In this document: positions 9,851 to 21,490 of the stretch, in pieces | How positions within the stretch are numbered: position 1 is the first letter of the stretch | How the letters are laid out: each line of letters begins with the position of its first letter | NCBI GenBank assembly: GCA_963575745.1 | Contig: CAUYUJ010000665.1 | Location: 17,501-81,500 of the forward strand | DNA length: 64,000 nt | Reading direction: 5' to 3' | Source: Prorocentrum cordatum | Taxonomy: Eukaryota > Sar > Dinophyceae > Prorocentrales > Prorocentraceae | Program-made: the position numbers and the translations under genes | Notes under the pieces: model-generated | Database searches by the model: none | What the model was told of the DNA's origin: nothing | The model's input: the letters and a program-made list of their open reading frames with translations, nothing else

Positions 9851-10072
9851 ACGTACAGCAGGGGCCCCGACCACAGCCACTGCTTTTCTTTTGTTGCCGC
9901 CCTCCAGCCAGCAGAATCAAAGCAGTGGTTGTGGTCATTTGCTTTAAGCTTGGCACCAGGGAAATGACCACAACCCCTGCTTCTTTTTTGGCCGGCTGGG
10001 AGTTGGCGCAAACAAGAAGCAGTGGCTGTGGTCATTTTCCAGTCCCGCAGTACAGCAGGGGCCCCGACCACA
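9851..10072. repeat. Two tandem hairpins bounded by 23-bp direct repeats
   Basis: GTACAGCAGGGGCCCCGACC occurs at 9853 and again at 10050. Between them lie two hairpins of related sequence: arms 9869-9887/9919-9936 (GACCACAGCCACTGCTTT type) and arms 9962-9985/10013-10037 (AATGACCACAACCCCTGCTT type). Confidence 0.75.
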
Positions 10073-10317
10073 AGAAACCTCCCACAATAAACCCAACCCT
10101 GAGACCCCAGGACGTCCATGGACTTTTGGCGTGGGCACGTCGCGCTCTCCATGGCAGAACCATCGAAACCCAAGAAACCCAGGGCTCCCTGGAGGCAGGC
10201 AGGGTGTTTCTAGGCACGGGTCTGCACTGTAGCCAACGGAAGGCGCTCTCGCAAGGTCCAGCCTCCGACGGATGACGTGGCAAGAGGGGAACAGCACGGA
10301 CATCACACGAGCGCGGG

Positions 10318-10830
10318 CGAAACTTCACGAAAAGATCCCTGCGCGGCGCTTCGGCGGGAGCATACCATGTAGCCTGTTTTGCGCACGGCCACATTTCCGA
10401 AGAGCGTGGCGAAAGCGAAGCATGCGCCGCGCCGAGACGAAGCTGCCACATTCGCGTAAAATCTGCGCGACGCTTGGATGAGAGCGGACTTTCCCCGGTC
10501 TCCCGCAGCCCCGTTGCCGCTTTCCCGCGACCAGGCGACCGACAAGCATGCGCCGCGAAGATGCGCAGCGCCGGGGCGAGGGCGACAGTTCGCCCGCTCG
10601 CGCACGGCCCGCACCCAACGACTCGACCAGTGAAACATCGGCGCCGCGCCGAAAGCGGAAGCGCCACTTCCTCGCGAACTCTGCGCGGCGCCGGGGCGAG
10701 AGCGACTTTGCCCGCTCGCGCGCCGACCATGCTGCCGGCGAGTAAAGTGCGCGCCGCGCCCAGACGGGAGTTCAGTTCTCCAGAAAATGAGCGCAACGCC
10801 GAGGCGAGAGCGTCGCTGCGCCTTTTCACA
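10318..10830. repeat. Degenerate GC-rich tandem repeat
   Basis: Three to four diverged units of roughly 110-130 bp sharing GCGCCGCGCCGARAC, CTGCGCGGCGC and GGGGCGAGAGCGAC blocks. Arg/Ser/Ala-rich frames on both strands are repeat translations. Confidence 0.55.
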
Positions 10831-11248
10831 CTCGATGTGTGCCCTTGTCCACTCTTGCCCCGGAGTTTGTGCAACGTCGACGAAACAACGAGCGCCACAT
10901 TGATACTGGTTGATAGGAGCGAGCGTCCCATATTGGGTCGCTATAGGCTGGCTGGGTGGCAGAGCGGGAGTACAAACGAAGGAAAGAATAAAGAGGTGGA
11001 GGTGGAGGAAGAGGTGGTGAAGAGATGAAAGGGGGTAGAAGGACGAGAAGGTGGTCCAAAGCCTTCGAGTGCCTCCAGTCGCTCGTGGAACATAGCCAGT
11101 CGGAGGCCACGTCCTTGCCCTTCAGGCCCCGTGGCCAACTGCTCCGTCACGCCATCCACACCTCGGTGCAGAGTCCCCCTGACCACCCTTTGATCCTCTT
11201 CCTCGCACTCCCTAATCTCACCATACGCGTTTCAACCCTCCTTGTTGT
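10831..11248. other. No gene seen
   Basis: Mixed sequence; no supported feature. Confidence 0.3.
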
Positions 11249-11284
11249 GCTCCTCCTCCTCCTCCTCCTCCTCCTCCTCCTCCT
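11249..11284. repeat. CTC trinucleotide array
   Basis: Short pure CTC run. Pyrimidine-rich, gene-free DNA follows to about 11700. Confidence 0.9.
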
Positions 11285-11960
11285 TTGTCACTCCTGCTCC
11301 TCGATTTCCGCACCGCATCCCCATTCCCACATCCATCCTCAGCAGCATCACTTTCCTCATCGTAATCGCCGTCGTGATATTAATACTATTCGCCGCTGTT
11401 TCCCTTCCCAAATAATCACCATATATCATAATGCTCCGCGCATTTGTAATCCCCGCCCAAATCATCATCCCCAACCAAACCTTCATCATCGTCCTCATCC
11501 TTATCGGATTCATCCTCCCTCCCCAATGTTATTCCTTCTCCCTCCTGTCCCCTCGCCCCCGTTTATTGTCATCTGTCCTGCCTTCCGCGTCACGCCTCCC
11601 TCTCGTGTCCTCCCTCTTCCCTCAACTTCTCCTTCCCCCCCTACTCCATTATCCATCCTCTCTCCTTCCCCCCCTGACCATGCCCATGCCTCCCGCCTGG
11701 CTCAAAAATCTTGATAGTCAGCTGGCGTGGCAACTAAGAGGCACATGGCATCTGACCGTCGAGGATCACGTTGCTCATCTATGATAACTAGAATACTTAT
11801 ATGTAATATCAATCCAAAATACATACATACACGGATATACATATGTGTATATATTTGTGTGTGTGTGTGTGTATAAGCGCACCCCCCCCCAAGTACCCAT
11901 TCTGCGCCTTCTTTCTTTCCACGAGGCTGGAGTCGTGCCGCTCCCCTCCTGTATCCCTCC
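11285..11960. other. Pyrimidine-rich DNA without a gene
   Basis: C/T-rich on the plus strand to about 11690, then mixed, with a short TG run near 11856-11872. No gene supported. Confidence 0.3.
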
Positions 11961-12100
11961 CCTCTCCGCGACTATTAGTAGTATTATTAGTAGTAATAGT
12001 ATTATTCGTCTTATTATTAGTATTATTACTATTATTATCATTATTAATGTTATTATTATTATGATTATTATTATTATGATTATTATTATTATGATTATTC
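11960..12100. repeat. ATT trinucleotide array
   Basis: TTATTATTAGTA-type repeats with the only long A+T-pure stretch in this part of the window. Confidence 0.9.
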
Positions 12101-12234
12101 GCTGAAGCCTTCCCCCGCATCCGCTAGCGGCGTATTTTCCACAAGCGCCAACGTGACAGATGCAAGCGTATGCTTCCTCTACATAGAGTGGGAACAAGCG
12201 TGTAAGCCATCTTGCAAACGAGATATCAGCAAAC

Positions 12235-12690
12235 CCTTTGATTTCACTGGGATTCCTAAGGTTTGTGGGATGCTAATCAACGAAACCCTGCGATTTCACT
12301 AGGGCTCTTGGGATTCCTAGAGCAAACCTTGGGATCCCCAGGAAGTCTATGGCTCAGACCCCCAAGAATCCTAAGGAAATCACAAGGTTCGAGACGTCGG
12401 TGATGCGAAAACACTGTGGTTTCATTTGGATTTCTGGGGTTCCTGGGATGCAAATCAATGAAAACTCTGAATTTCATGAGGATTCATGCGGTTCCTGGGA
12501 TTTCATCCCCTGGAGCAAAACCAAGTGTGGGATCCCCAGGAAGTCCAGGGCCCAGAATCCCAGGAATCCTGGTGAAATCACAAGGTTCGCGACGTCGGTG
12601 ATGCGCAAAACCTGCGATCTCATTTTGGATCATTGGGATTCCTGGGATGCAAATCAACGAAACCTTCTGATTTCATTGGACTCGAAACCA
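12235..12690. repeat. About 208-bp tandem repeat, two-plus units
   Basis: Repeated landmarks GGGATCCCCAGGAAGTC (12331 and 12539), AAATCACAAGGTTCG, GACGTCGGTGATGCG and GATGCAAATCAA. A partial third unit lies at the left end. Sub-blocks of TTGGGATTCCTGGGAT type recur within units. Confidence 0.75.
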
Positions 12691-12864
12691 GCGCTGGGCT
12701 GCCTCAGACCCCCCGCTGACCCCCGGAGAGGCCCCGGCCGAGATGGGCCGAGGCACCGCCCGAGGCCGCGGGGGCCCGCTGGGCCCCCGGCGCTTCTCTA
12801 GCAGGGCCAGCGCCTCGCCGCAGGCCGCGCTGAGCTCGCCGAGCCTCCTCGGCAGCGGGCCCGA

Positions 12865-12884
12865 GGAGGAGGAGGGGTCAGGAG

Positions 12885-12919
<35 letters not shown>

Positions 12920-13010
12920 GGAGGGGAGTTGCCAAAGGAGAGAGGAGGAGAAGCAGGAGGAGGAGGAGGAGGAGGGAGGAGGAGGAGGAGGGGAGTTGCC
13001 AAAGGAGCGT
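12865..13010. repeat. GGA array with repeated GAGTTGCCAAAGGAG
   Basis: GGA repeats interrupted twice by GGGGAGTTGCCAAAGGAG (about 12924 and 12990). The segment after the second copy resembles 37793-37838 (TTATTCGGCGTTTCGACAGT type). Confidence 0.8.
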
Positions 13011-13044
13011 TTTTTACTCGGCGTTTCGACATTGGGCGGAAGGG

Positions 13045-13635
13045 AGGGGGGGAGGGGGGGGCTCTTGCCTCCAGACACCTTCTTTGCGGCAGCGCGTCCA
13101 TCATGGGGGAGGCGCCACCTGCCGGAAACAGGTGCCAAAAAACAGCCAAGATCCACTCCATGGGGGGAAGAACGGGGGTGTGCGAGGGCCCGCGCCGATC
13201 GGCAAAATAATGAATATAAAACTATCAGAAAAAAGGCGAAGGGAGAAGCACAAGTCGCCTGGAAGGAGAAGATGGGAGCATGAAGTGGGAAGACCTTTGA
13301 CAGCAGATTGGGTTTCCGCCCGCCCCCCGACGAAGAAGGAGCAGGGGAAACCACCCGATTCCTGCAACAGGACGGCACCCAGAGTACACTGAGGTCTGGG
13401 GGACCCAAAATACCTGCCTTCAACGAACGATTTGTATCATTGGGCACGAAAGACGGATGTTCGTCCAAATCGCTCGTTGGAGGCGCAGATCCAAGAACTC
13501 CGCGCGCACCGCCGAAAGTTGATGTTTATGCCGGCTTACCTTCCTTCGGGTCCACGAACGATTTGGGTGAGATTCGGCGCGCGGACGGGGAGGGAAAAGG
13601 GCTGGGCGAGCTCCGTGGCCCACCTTCGCGCCTCG
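13045..13635. other. No gene seen; inverted CGAACGATTTG motifs
   Basis: CGAACGATTTG occurs at about 13425 and 13556, with an inverted version near 13467. The 13480-13525 stretch resembles the right arm of the fold-back element at 53042-53360. Confidence 0.35.
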
Positions 13636-13639
13636 ACAG

Positions 13640-13808
13640 CGGTCACAACGAGCACAACGATCACAACAATAACAACGATAACAACGATCACAACGGCAAC
13701 GATCACAACGATACCAAAGACAACAACGACAACGATCAACGATAACAACAACAACGATAACAACGATGACAGCGATGACGAAAACAAGGATAACAACGAT
13801 TACAACGG
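13640..13808. repeat. CAACGATAA-type microsatellite
   Basis: Imperfect 9-bp ACAACGATA and ACAACGATC repeats giving Asn/Asp/Thr-rich frames. Confidence 0.85.
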
Positions 13809-14191
13809 TGGCCCTCCGTCGCGCCTCGAGCTGCGGGAGGAGTCGCGAGGCGCGCTCCTCCTCGCGCTCTCGCGCGCCCGCCGCCTCCAGGGCCGCGCCG
13901 CGCGCAGCGCGGCCGCCTTCGCGCCCCCGAGGCTGGCCCAGGCAGGTGGCGACGTCCAGTCCCAGGCCGCCCTCGGGGGCCCCCGCCGGGCCTCGGAGCC
14001 GTCAGAGGTCGACGTGGGATGCAAACCTGGCCCTGTTGAAGGGTTCGGGGGGTCGGGCACCGCGCACCGAACAAGAGCAAGGCACCGCACGGGCCACGAG
14101 ATCGAAGGTGCGACGAGAACAACGCATCCTCTTGCTTTCTGGGGGCAGGGGGCGGCCGTTGGGACAACCACGCGGGGGCATCCGAGCCCTA
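13809..14191. other. GC-rich stretch, no gene seen
   Basis: Very GC-rich DNA between two microsatellites. The minus frame continuing out of the LINE fragment stays open here but carries no LINE homology. Confidence 0.35.
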
Positions 14192-14266
14192 CCCTCCTCC
14201 TCCTCCTCCTCCTCCTCCTCCTCCTCCTCCTCCTCCTCCTCCTCCTCCTCCTCCTCCTCCTCCTCC
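14192..14266. repeat. CCT trinucleotide array truncating the LINE fragment
   Basis: About 25 CCT units. On the minus strand they extend the LINE frame as poly-Arg. Confidence 0.9.
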
Positions 14267-15066
14267 TGGGTCTCGCTGCCCGCCTCGTCCTTCCCATGGG
14301 TTCCCGTACTGGTGCACGGCGTGCCCATGAATCTCCCTTTTCTTGCATGTGCCCAAGCCATTTTGAAGTTGCTTTCCTGTGGGTTGCGGCCCTATCCCGA
14401 ACTTGTAGTGTACGACATCGAACCTCTAGCCCGTGCGCGGTTGTCTGCAGCCAATCCACCCAAGGCTCTAGATCAGGATCTTCGCCAGATAAAGAATTGG
14501 ATGCCGACGTCTTTGAAGATGCGTTTCGCGAAATTCCCTCCTTGACTAATTGTCGACGACGGCTGCCAAGAACCATCCGGGGCATCTTCCGCTGAACTCT
14601 GCGCATTCTGTCTGTCAGCTCTTGAGTTGATACCCAAGTGGCGCTTCCATATAGAAACACATTGGACACAGTAGCGCCAGAAAGCCGCAGGCGTGCACTG
14701 AGCGAATACCGCTCGTTGGTCAGCTCGTCTCTCTGTGCCATGAAGCTCTTCCGTGCCATGTTGATCCGGTGTTCGACTTCAACGTCATGTGGTCGATCGA
14801 AACTTACTTGCCTCCCAAGATACTTGACCTGGCCTTCGCACGGTACATCCTCAATGTTCACGTTGACAACCTTCACGTGAGAATATTTCGGCCGCCCTGC
14901 TCCCTAAGCTGCATTGGATGAGATCTTTGTTTTGCCAGGGTGGAGCAATAATCCTCGTTTCATCGCTGCTTCTTTCAAGTCGATGAGCATTTGCTTGAGC
15001 TGTCGAAGGGACGCCCCGGTCAGCGCCACATCGTCAGCGAAACGTAGGGAACTGTCGAAGGGACAC
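14267..15066 (-). pseudogene. LINE reverse transcriptase, C-terminal fragment
   Basis: The minus strand encodes the catalytic palm motif LRFADDVALTG, the following LHPGKTKI segment, a KYLGRQVSF block, the thumb-like LRLSGATVSNVFLYGSATW region, RMRRVQRKMPRMVLG, and a C-terminal WVDWLQTTAH...WLGHMQ stretch. This order is that of non-LTR reverse transcriptases and their C-terminal tail common in dinoflagellates. An in-frame TAG (14904-14906) splits the frame. The 5' part of the RT fingers is missing: homology stops at about 15066, where repeat family Q begins. The 3' end runs into a CCT array. Dead, 5'-truncated copy. Catalytic Asp-Asp is retained. Confidence 0.85.
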
Positions 15067-15212
15067 CCCACCAACCATCGATTCTCCTGAAAAAGATAAG
15101 AAGCGGGGGTAGCGTTCGGATTTCGCCGCGTGTTCAACGCATTCCGAACCCGACCCCCGCCGCCCATCGAGTTGTCTGAACCGTTGACGGGCGAGGATAG
15201 GGTCAGGATTCC
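15066..15212. repeat. Dispersed repeat family Q, copy 1
   Basis: Matches 32036-32190. It starts CCCCACCAACCAYCGATTCTCC and ends near GGGCGAGGRTARGGTY. The plus strand of both copies reads FRTxPPPPIELxExLTGE. The first copy abuts the LINE fragment. Confidence 0.75.
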
Positions 15213-15367
15213 GCCGCCGAACGAGGAGAGCGAGGGCGGCGGGGAGCAGGGGGGGCAAGCGGCGAGGAGGGGGGGGCGGAAAGGCGATGATGTGGTTGTT
15301 CCACTCGGATCGTTTTCGGCCGTCTCGGACGGCACTTTCGCCACGGCGCCTGCCACACCTGCCCCCC

Positions 15368-15458
<91 letters not shown>

Positions 15459-15470
15459 GCACACACACAC

Positions 15471-15515
<45 letters not shown>

Positions 15516-15528
15516 CGCACACTCAACG
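15368..15528. repeat. CA dinucleotide array
   Basis: About 160 bp of CA repeats with a few GC interruptions. Confidence 0.97.
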
Positions 15529-15533
15529 CAGAT

Positions 15534-16309
15534 TGAATTCTAAATGTCAGCCAGCGTGGACCCGACATTGGATTATCGCACTCTCGATGCGCAACCTTTG
15601 TGATGCAGTTTCTGAAGGTAGCTGCGCGTGTGTTGCAATACTGTTGGACAACTTTTTTCTGGTCATACTGTGGATCGGCGGGGATGGGCGCAGCTTTCGT
15701 TTTGCGAAGCGGGGAAATCAAGGCAGGAAACTCTGATAAGAACGTCGTTGTTGGGAAGGCAAAATAGCGCGTGCCAGATGTCAGCGGCAAAGCGATCACT
15801 TGACAGCGGAGCGCGCGGCCATGTTCCTCACCTAGTCGCACGGCCGTGTTATAACACCCACACCTCGGCCATCCTCGGCCGAATGAAGCAACGGGTGAAC
15901 ATTTCATATATAAACCGAATTGGACAGGCGCTAACGCATGCGAAACTGAAAACTATGGGACGCCCTGCGGTGAATCGAAAAGCGCAATATAATTTAAGGC
16001 GTACCTGGTGCTGGTAGAAAGCGGCTGTGATTGTGGCGCAAACGCGCAGGGGCCGCCTGACACGCGAAAAATTGTCACTGCCCACAAAAAGTGCTACATC
16101 ACGGAGAACACTTAACCTTGTCAAAATTGCGCATGGACGAACACCTGGACCTCAACTAATCCCGAGCACAAGTCCCCGCCAAAGCAGCGCGCGAGAATAG
16201 CCCAAAGATGGATCAAGCCAACACTCCGTAGCGGGCGCTGACTCATGCCTCCGGCTAACAATGCGTTGACTGGTACCTCGCATGCGCCTGGACATATCGC
16301 CCCTGCTAA
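15534..16309. other. 3' flank of the copia element, no gene seen
   Basis: Lies just beyond the RNase H end of the minus-strand copia relic, where a 3' untranslated region and LTR would be expected. No LTR was identified by eye. A roughly 58-bp stretch at 15798-15855 weakly resembles 23715-23775 in the same orientation. Confidence 0.3.
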
Positions 16310-16780
16310 CTCATGTGGTTAGAGCGTGTGCAAGATACTCATGGGTTCTTACTTTGGTAAATGTGATGTCTCCTCGTCGCACCTTCTCCTGTAACCATAA
16401 TCGACAACCCTCCACGCGCCTTCCAATCAACAATCCCAGTCCTGGCCAGCTCGCAATGGCGATGGCCGCACAAGCATCACTCTATAACACGATACCACAA
16501 TCAATTTCGAAATACTTGAGAACTGCATATAGTCCCAACGCGACTGACCCACCTCTCACCACTCCGCAACTCTGCTTGTCCAGCAGATAGTGCCACAACA
16601 CTCTGGGGTCGAAGCCCACTCTATCACAAACGAACCCCATATCACTGTTCCTCCACTTGCTAGTTCAAGTATTCTATTACATCTGGCATGGTCGGCATCA
16701 GTCCACGCCTCATCGGGGCACTCTAGATACAGATACTGATACCACCTGTCGTGGTTCGCGAGGTACTTGCCCGGCATCAC
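16310..16780 (-). pseudogene. Copia RNase H domain, degraded
   Basis: The minus strand reads WTDADHARC, SGGTVIWG and EWAST, matching the TDADWAGC...SGG...WSST pattern of copia RNase H. In another frame (about 16500-16316) follow ASACAAIAIA, LWLQEK, and ITFTKVRTHEYLAHAL, corresponding to the C-terminal xLWLQE...VPGTENPAD segment. The first Asp of the domain is retained, but frames are broken. Confidence 0.8.
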
Positions 16781-16933
16781 GAGGCTTTACCATGCCCCGC
16801 GGGTCGCGGCCGACATAGAGCGCGCAAGCTCATTAACTCAAAACTGCATGCCCGAACGGCCCTGCGCAAGATAGTGGGCCCGAACCACCCTCTCCCCTGG
16901 CATCTCATATGTAACTGCGAATTGCCCCGGGCC

Positions 16934-17800
16934 TCATTCTCTAACAAAGATCGCACCATGTCTCTGACCCGCCTCATGCCATACCCCATCTTGGCTCCAT
17001 CCCACAATTCGGCTGAGAATCCTGATCGCCTTGCAATATGTTGGCCATGGTCCTGGTACGCCTCTAGTATCAGCTTCAATGCTCATCTGGGTATATCCAT
17101 CGAACCAGTCAAGGTCAACGTCGCTACCCAGTAAATTCAAATCGCCCTGAATGCACAAATATTAAGATTCACATGGCCTCGTGCACAAACACACGCGGCG
17201 ATGCTTCCCCATCATCGAAACCGATATCACGCGCAAAAAGATGTAATACTATTCCAGTTGCTGGCTGCATCCCGAGTGCCGCACAAAGACTCCAGCAATT
17301 GTCCACGGACGCCTGCTTCGCGACCTTCCTCGGACAACCGCGCGACTGGCGCAAAGTATGCCCGCCAAACGTCTATAAACGCCAACTTCGGCCCTTTTCT
17401 CACGAACCCCGCGACTATGCCCCACCCCTTCTGCAACAGCCACGGAGAATAACTGGTTTGGGGCTTCCAACGGGGGCGCGGCTGCAAAGACGTTCTTTTC
17501 CTAGGACTTGCACTTCCCCGGTCGAGCCCCAAGCCAGGATCGACAATCAGGATAAGTCTCGCCCCCCTCGTCGACGTCAACACACCTCACGCCACTTGGG
17601 GCATTGCCAATAACTGCCCAGGACTCTTCCTCTTCTACTTTTTCGTAAACGTGATGTTCCCTAGATGACGTCGCCTCCTGACGCCGAGCCCTCAAAGCGA
17701 CGTCTGGATCGAGCTCACTCCAGGACATCTCATCCCACGCCTGTACTTTTCCATGCTCGCGATAAACTACGCACGCGTCACCTCCAGCAACTGGTCGCAC
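16934..17800 (-). pseudogene. Copia reverse transcriptase domain, degraded
   Basis: Three minus-frame segments join into one RT. 17800-17501 has DEMSWSELDPDVALRARRQE, HHVYEKV and VRCVDVDEG. 17583-17227 has PKLAFIDVWRAYF (the first catalytic Asp block, normally FIDVKxAxF) and LCGTRDAASNW. 17158-16934 has the palm motif, here IQGDLNLLGSDVDLDWF, where copia elements of this type usually have VHGDDFTLLG. The second Asp of the catalytic pair is Leu (17138-17140). RIVGWSQDGV and QRHGAIFVRE follow as expected. Family assignment is strong from motif order; enzyme activity is not possible. Confidence 0.85.
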
Positions 17801-18266
17801 CCCGTTGCCACCCCCGCGCGCATCGCACGCCCACGGGACTTTTAACCGCCCCTGGCGTCGGCGCGCTCCACAGATCCATCGGGCGCGCTGCGCGCCCCAA
17901 TTATCTAAGCAGGCGAATTAAACGGCAACGTTGCACGATCCTCCCCTGGCTTCTCTTCTCCGCCCCTTTCCTTCGATCACACTAACCCCCCTGGCCACAG
18001 ACACCTGGCCGCCGCCCAAGCCCTGGGTGACTCTGCACAGGCGCGCACTCCAGGTCGGCCCTGCATGTCCTGGAAGCGCGAGACGCGATGAGCCATAATC
18101 GTGTCTGGCCCAAGCCAACACAAACCCATGCCCCTACTTGTTGGGCCCGCACCCGATCCCATGGACGTTCATGCCCCCGTCCGGTTCACGCCCATTGGCC
18201 TCAGGATCGCAGGTCCTGAATGAGCACGCGACTCGGTCATCAGCCGTCATCTGGGCAACTTGGCCT

Positions 18267-18878
18267 TCAAGTATAGATCGACAAAATCGGTCCAGCTATG
18301 CCTCTGATCACCTTGTTTAGCCTCTTCCGCTTAACTCGATATCTGCGCTGACCTTGACGCATCGCACTGGGAATCCTACCGACGCGGGGGCCGCGGGCCA
18401 TGGACCGCGCGGGTCTCTTCGCGAGCATCTCCTCGCCCATTACCGCCTGCTCTAAATCATAGCAACACATATCGCAAGCACATGTCTGCGCACCTTCGCG
18501 CCTCAATATTCCCCGCGCCAGCGACGCGGTCCAGCTAGTGGCCTCCGCAAGGTGTTCGAAGAGAAAATATAGCCCGCCGTTACTCTGGATCTCACGTAAT
18601 TCCAGCACGAATGCAGCGCTCAATCCCGAAATCCAACGCATCCCGCATCTTCCCCGGCCCCGTGCGTTTCGGGCTGAATGTCTGTCGCTCGCAGAAGGCT
18701 GTGCGCATTGGACTTGCGATGAACAACATGGCCGCCTTGCTCGCGATGATCTTCTTCGCCGTCGCTCGCACCGCCTCGCAGTAGGAGCCCAGGGGGCGCC
18801 ATATTCATCGCATCCAGTTATGTCCACGGCTAGCCCCGGCATGGGACCCACGTTCTCCGCCACGCCGGTAACCCGCAC
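18267..18878 (-). pseudogene. Extra SPxCTAF-type domain of the copia polyprotein
   Basis: Between integrase and RT the minus strand reads MPGLAVDITGCDEYGAPW, then in a second frame KAAMLFIASPMRTAFC (about 18755-18695), then LREIQSNGGLYFLFEHLAEA, TSW, and CDMCCYD. From family knowledge, dinoflagellate copia-like polyproteins carry a domain here with VDxxxGxPWD, L(I/L)GSPxCTAFS and GRFFLHEHP...TSW motifs, reminiscent of class I methyltransferase-like folds. That relationship is an inference. Here SPxC has become SPMR and the domain is frame-broken. Confidence 0.7.
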
Positions 18879-20169
18879 CCGCTGCGATTACACATCGGAC
18901 TGACTTGCGCCGAATGCCCCCGCTGCAATTCTGCTATCACTGACGCGTTTCATGACATGCAAATAGGTAGTGGATGACCACTCCACATCTTCGATGTCCA
19001 ACCCCATCACTTTGAAACCGGCACGCACTGCATCCGCGCCCATGCAATACTGTCGTTAGCCTGCGCGCTCAGGATTAGGTCCATTCACATTCTCGCCGTC
19101 TGGCCCCCCGCAAACCTCGACCTCTGGACCCGCATTCAGATCCTTCTCAGCCTCACATCCTCCCCCTCTAACATCTCTGACCCTCTCATCATCAGCGGGG
19201 TCCTCCGCCCTTCTCTTTACCGCCAAAATCCCCGGTGAAATAACGTCGGCTGGTCGCGCGCCGTCGTCGCCTCCAGAGACGACGCGGAACTCAGCGCCTC
19301 CCGTCCAAGGTCCACGTAGCCCCCTCTCTGCACGCCCTTCCCATGACCGGTCACATCCTCCATCTCGCATGCGCCCTGATCGACAGCATGCGCTTGTCTC
19401 TCATAGTTCAGCTTGTCGGGGGGTCTTTCTCCCATGTCACATATGTCTCTGAGCGCATGCATTCTGGCCCTGGATTCGCAGCGCCGTCGAACAGCGCGCC
19501 CGTCTTTCAACGCCCAACTGTCTTTAACTGCGCCCCCCCTGTTCACGTCTTGCCAGCAGCTGTCCGGCACCGCCCTCATATGGGCCGCCGCTCTCCTTTC
19601 ATGAATGTTCGGATCGCCGCGCCCTTTGAGCCGCTCGACGTCGTTCGCGAAATATCGGGCAACGCGGCCCGCGCGCGGCGCCCCCCAAAAACTATGGCTT
19701 CGCAACCACAGCGCCCAGGCATCAGCCCTGCAGCCGCGCGCCCCCCACGACAACCCTTCGGGCCACAGACAGCCCAGCGTCGACAGTCGAGCCTTGGCTA
19801 GGCAAATTCCAAGCGCGCGCTAGAATCTAGTGGCCAAGGTAACCCCCCCACATTGGCAACTTCCCCCACGCTCCATCTCTCCCCCTCGCCCCTCTCTTCA
19901 AACATTCGCCAATTAGAGAGCCCCGACGATGATCTCCCCGCTTGCTTCGCGCGCCCCCAAGAATGCCCCGCCCCCCCCCCCCCGCCACCCCCTTCCCATC
20001 TTGCGCCGAGGTCGCTGCTTCCCCGGTCAGGGGGGGGATCTCCGACAACGCGGGGCACGCCCAAAACTCGGGCACCGCCTCGTTGAATTTGCGCCCCCAG
20101 CAACTTCCAGAAACACGAGCGCATGCCTTCCCCCGAATTGAACTCTGCACGCGTGCTCCGCAGCACCCT

Positions 20170-20480
20170 TCCAACGTCCTTTTTTGACCTTGAATGGTTA
20201 TTATCGCACGTTCGACTTCGCCGTTTGTTTGAGAATTTCCGACGGAGCTAACCTCTGCGCCCGCGTCTAGGCCACGCGATGCTTCAACGGCCCCCTTGAG
20301 CGCCGCGATGGATGACTCGCCGCGATCGTTTGAGATTACCCCCCCTCGTGACCAGTGACCAAAAACACGTCTCCAACTACTTTGATCGAATCAGAAACCA
20401 CTCTTTCAATTTCCATCCTCTTCACCGCATCCACTCAACCGCTCTACCACGCGCAGTCAATGGAAATCACGGGCCCCACC
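20170..20480 (-). pseudogene. Copia integrase catalytic core, degraded
   Basis: The minus strand reads GPVISIDCAW (usual GxxxxxDYxF), then SNDRGESSIAALKGAVEA (usual SDxExxIxALxxAV) and VGNSQTNGEVERAIITIQGQ (usual VGDSQxNGxVExAVxxxQGQ). The DDE triad positions appear as Asp, Asp and Glu in these three blocks, in broken frames. The upstream HHCC zinc-binding region was not recognised. Confidence 0.8.
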
Positions 20481-21490
20481 CCGATTCCACCGTCAGTTCG
20501 CGCGCCCCCCCCCTCGCCCCCCCTCCAACGCAGAGGGGGGGGGGGGGGGGCCAACTCCGAACTCCGACGTGGTAGATGAATTATGTTCTGCTGCTCGATA
20601 TTCCCTCTGTTCGGCCACGGGCAGCACGCGATTCCCTTGGGCGATCCAGTATCTTCTCCCGCAGTCACGTCCTCGACGTCACTTAACTCACTGACCCCGT
20701 CGCTCACTCGGTCGCCCTCCAAATTCACGATGGCTGGATATTGACCGGGGCCCGCGGGCGCCGCCCGACTCGATGGAACAGACACGCCATGAAGGCCCCC
20801 TGCCGGGGAGAATCCTCACATCTCCCCTCGCGAACATCCCCCACCTCTGTCACCCCTCGACTCGCAGCTCCTTTCGGAACTCGGACGGCGAACTGGAAGT
20901 GGCCGTTCTTTTTGAAGATCGTCGCATTTTGCCCTGTTGCCTCGTGCCCTGGGCGACTGCGGGATCGCCCATCCGCGTCTCGATCTAAAGCTACGCGACC
21001 CCCCGCTTCGACCATCTCGCGCGCTGGCTCGAAAACATGCTCTCAACGCCAGCAACCTGGGTTGGCAGGCTCACTCTAGAACCTTGTTTATTACTACCCA
21101 TAGCCCCTCGTTGCCCATGGCCCCCAACACCTGGCCCATCGGCCGCGCCGCGGCGCTGGTCCTGGGGGCCGCCGCAGGTTTAGCGGGGAAGCGCCACCCC
21201 GCGTTCGGAGGTCAGACCGCGCTGAACGCCCCTAAATCCAAAACAACAGCGATCGCCTCCACGCCGCCCCCCCGGCCCCCCACCAGCGCTTCGTGAACTT
21301 CCTGGTCGGGCCCTTTCACCCCCACTAGATGAAGCCTGGCATATTTGCGCATCCATCTTCCCTCCCGCTTGATGCACTCTTTAATTCGGTTACCCCGCTT
21401 GGCGCCGCGGTCGCAGTTAACGCTGCACTACTGCGGCGCGTACCTCATCTGGATCTCCAACTTCGCCCACCTGCGTCTCCTCTCTGTTTC

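Noticed and set aside
14904-15543. Cys/Val-rich and Thr/His-rich frames over 15368-15528
   Set aside because: Translation of a CA dinucleotide array; only the LINE part to the left is real.
17918-18162. Short minus-strand ORFs between the RT and SPxCTAF domains
   Set aside because: No recognisable motif; treated as decayed polyprotein linker.
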